From positions 40,812-104,811 of the forward strand of contig WREP01000003.1 of the NCBI GenBank assembly GCA_009779265.1: 64,000 nucleotides of DNA. The letters are read 5' to 3'. The position numbers and the translations under genes were made by a program. This DNA comes from Betaproteobacteria bacterium (GTDB lineage Bacteria; Pseudomonadota; Gammaproteobacteria; Burkholderiales; Rhodocyclaceae). The notes under the pieces are model-generated. The model was not told the DNA's origin. It made no database searches and was given only the letters and a program-made list of their open reading frames with translations. Numbering within the stretch: position 1 is the first letter of the stretch; each line of letters begins with the position of its first letter. Shown here piece by piece: positions 63,887-64,000 of the stretch.

Positions 63887-63999
63887 GCCTGCTGACGCTT
63901 TCGAGCGGCCGCCAGTTTGGCTTCCAGCTTGGCGATCACTGTCTCAGCCGGAATACCATCGCCAACTCGTGTGGTTCTTTCAATAGCGGCAAGGCCGCG
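63883..63999 (-). CDS. Antitoxin of the ParE/RelE pair, C-terminal part
   Basis: The frame runs off the window edge. The last 38 residues (RGLAAIERTTRVGDGIPAETVIAKLEAKL...) fit the C-terminal part of a ParD-type/CopG-like antitoxin. The stop overlaps the toxin ATG. The start and DNA-binding part are outside the window. Confidence 0.7.
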   Translation of the reverse strand, partial: RGLAAIERTTRVGDGIPAETVIAKLEAKLAAARKRQQA

Positions 64000-64000
64000 A

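Overview
The window reads as chromosome of a GC-rich betaproteobacterium, most likely of the Rhodocyclales group. Grounds: the gene order tkt-gap-pgk-pyk-fba next to purC, the pairs dusB-fis-purH and lptD-surA-pdxA-rsmA, the MurNAc-recycling pair amgK/murU, a MenA-type prenyltransferase, and an anaerobic respiratory cluster. No exact species can be named from sequence alone.

Layout. 1-7.8 kb: central carbon metabolism on the plus strand (3' part of fbp, tkt, gap, pgk, pyk, fba) closed by a strong terminator. 7.9-16.9 kb: an alpha/beta hydrolase, a DUF3422 protein, a secreted protein, a purC with an in-frame TGA, an outer-membrane-like protein followed by a second diverged copy of the purC 3' end, a low-GC accessory block, then the oligopeptidase prlC. 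17.4-26.9 kb: a minus-strand respiratory locus. In transcription order it holds a small secreted protein, a Met/Gly-rich 15-residue repeat protein, a membrane-anchored pentaheme cytochrome c broken by an in-frame TAG, a DmsA-like Tat-exported molybdoenzyme, a four-cluster ferredoxin subunit, a TorD-like chaperone, a sensor kinase with a CxxCH motif in its periplasmic sensor, and an NtrC-type regulator. A very good sigma-54 promoter and two matching upstream palindromes lie before the first gene, so the locus looks self-contained: redox sensing, sigma-54 activation, and expression of a periplasmic S- or N-oxide type reductase fed from (mena)quinol.

27.3-45.8 kb: mostly housekeeping (xth, a Crp/Fnr regulator, rsmA, pdxA, surA, lptD, amgK, murU, pepP, menA, dusB, fis, rraB-like, purH, purD), with a mazEF-type and a VapBC/FitAB-type toxin-antitoxin pair between core genes. 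46-50.1 kb: a small island against the 3' end of tRNA-Phe, with a Fic protein, a truncated zinc-ribbon gene, an ISAs1-family transposase inserted next to an IS3 remnant, and a DUF2188 gene; a 13-bp piece of the tRNA T-arm is repeated at its far edge. 50.2-62.4 kb: a BNR/sialidase-like protein, a GGDEF-EAL protein that also carries a CxxCH motif in its sensor, a Sel1 lipoprotein, dnaE, an HTH-receiver fusion and pbpC.

62.4-64 kb: an array of integron-type gene cassettes on the minus strand (small membrane protein, DUF1643, ParE/RelE toxin with antitoxin), each followed by an attC-like site. The last attC is cut off by a dispersed repeat that also supplies the pbpC start codon. Two dispersed palindromic repeat families occur across the window. 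Two genes (purC and the pentaheme cytochrome) each have one internal in-frame stop with the coding sequence intact on both sides; these may be real mutations or base-call errors.
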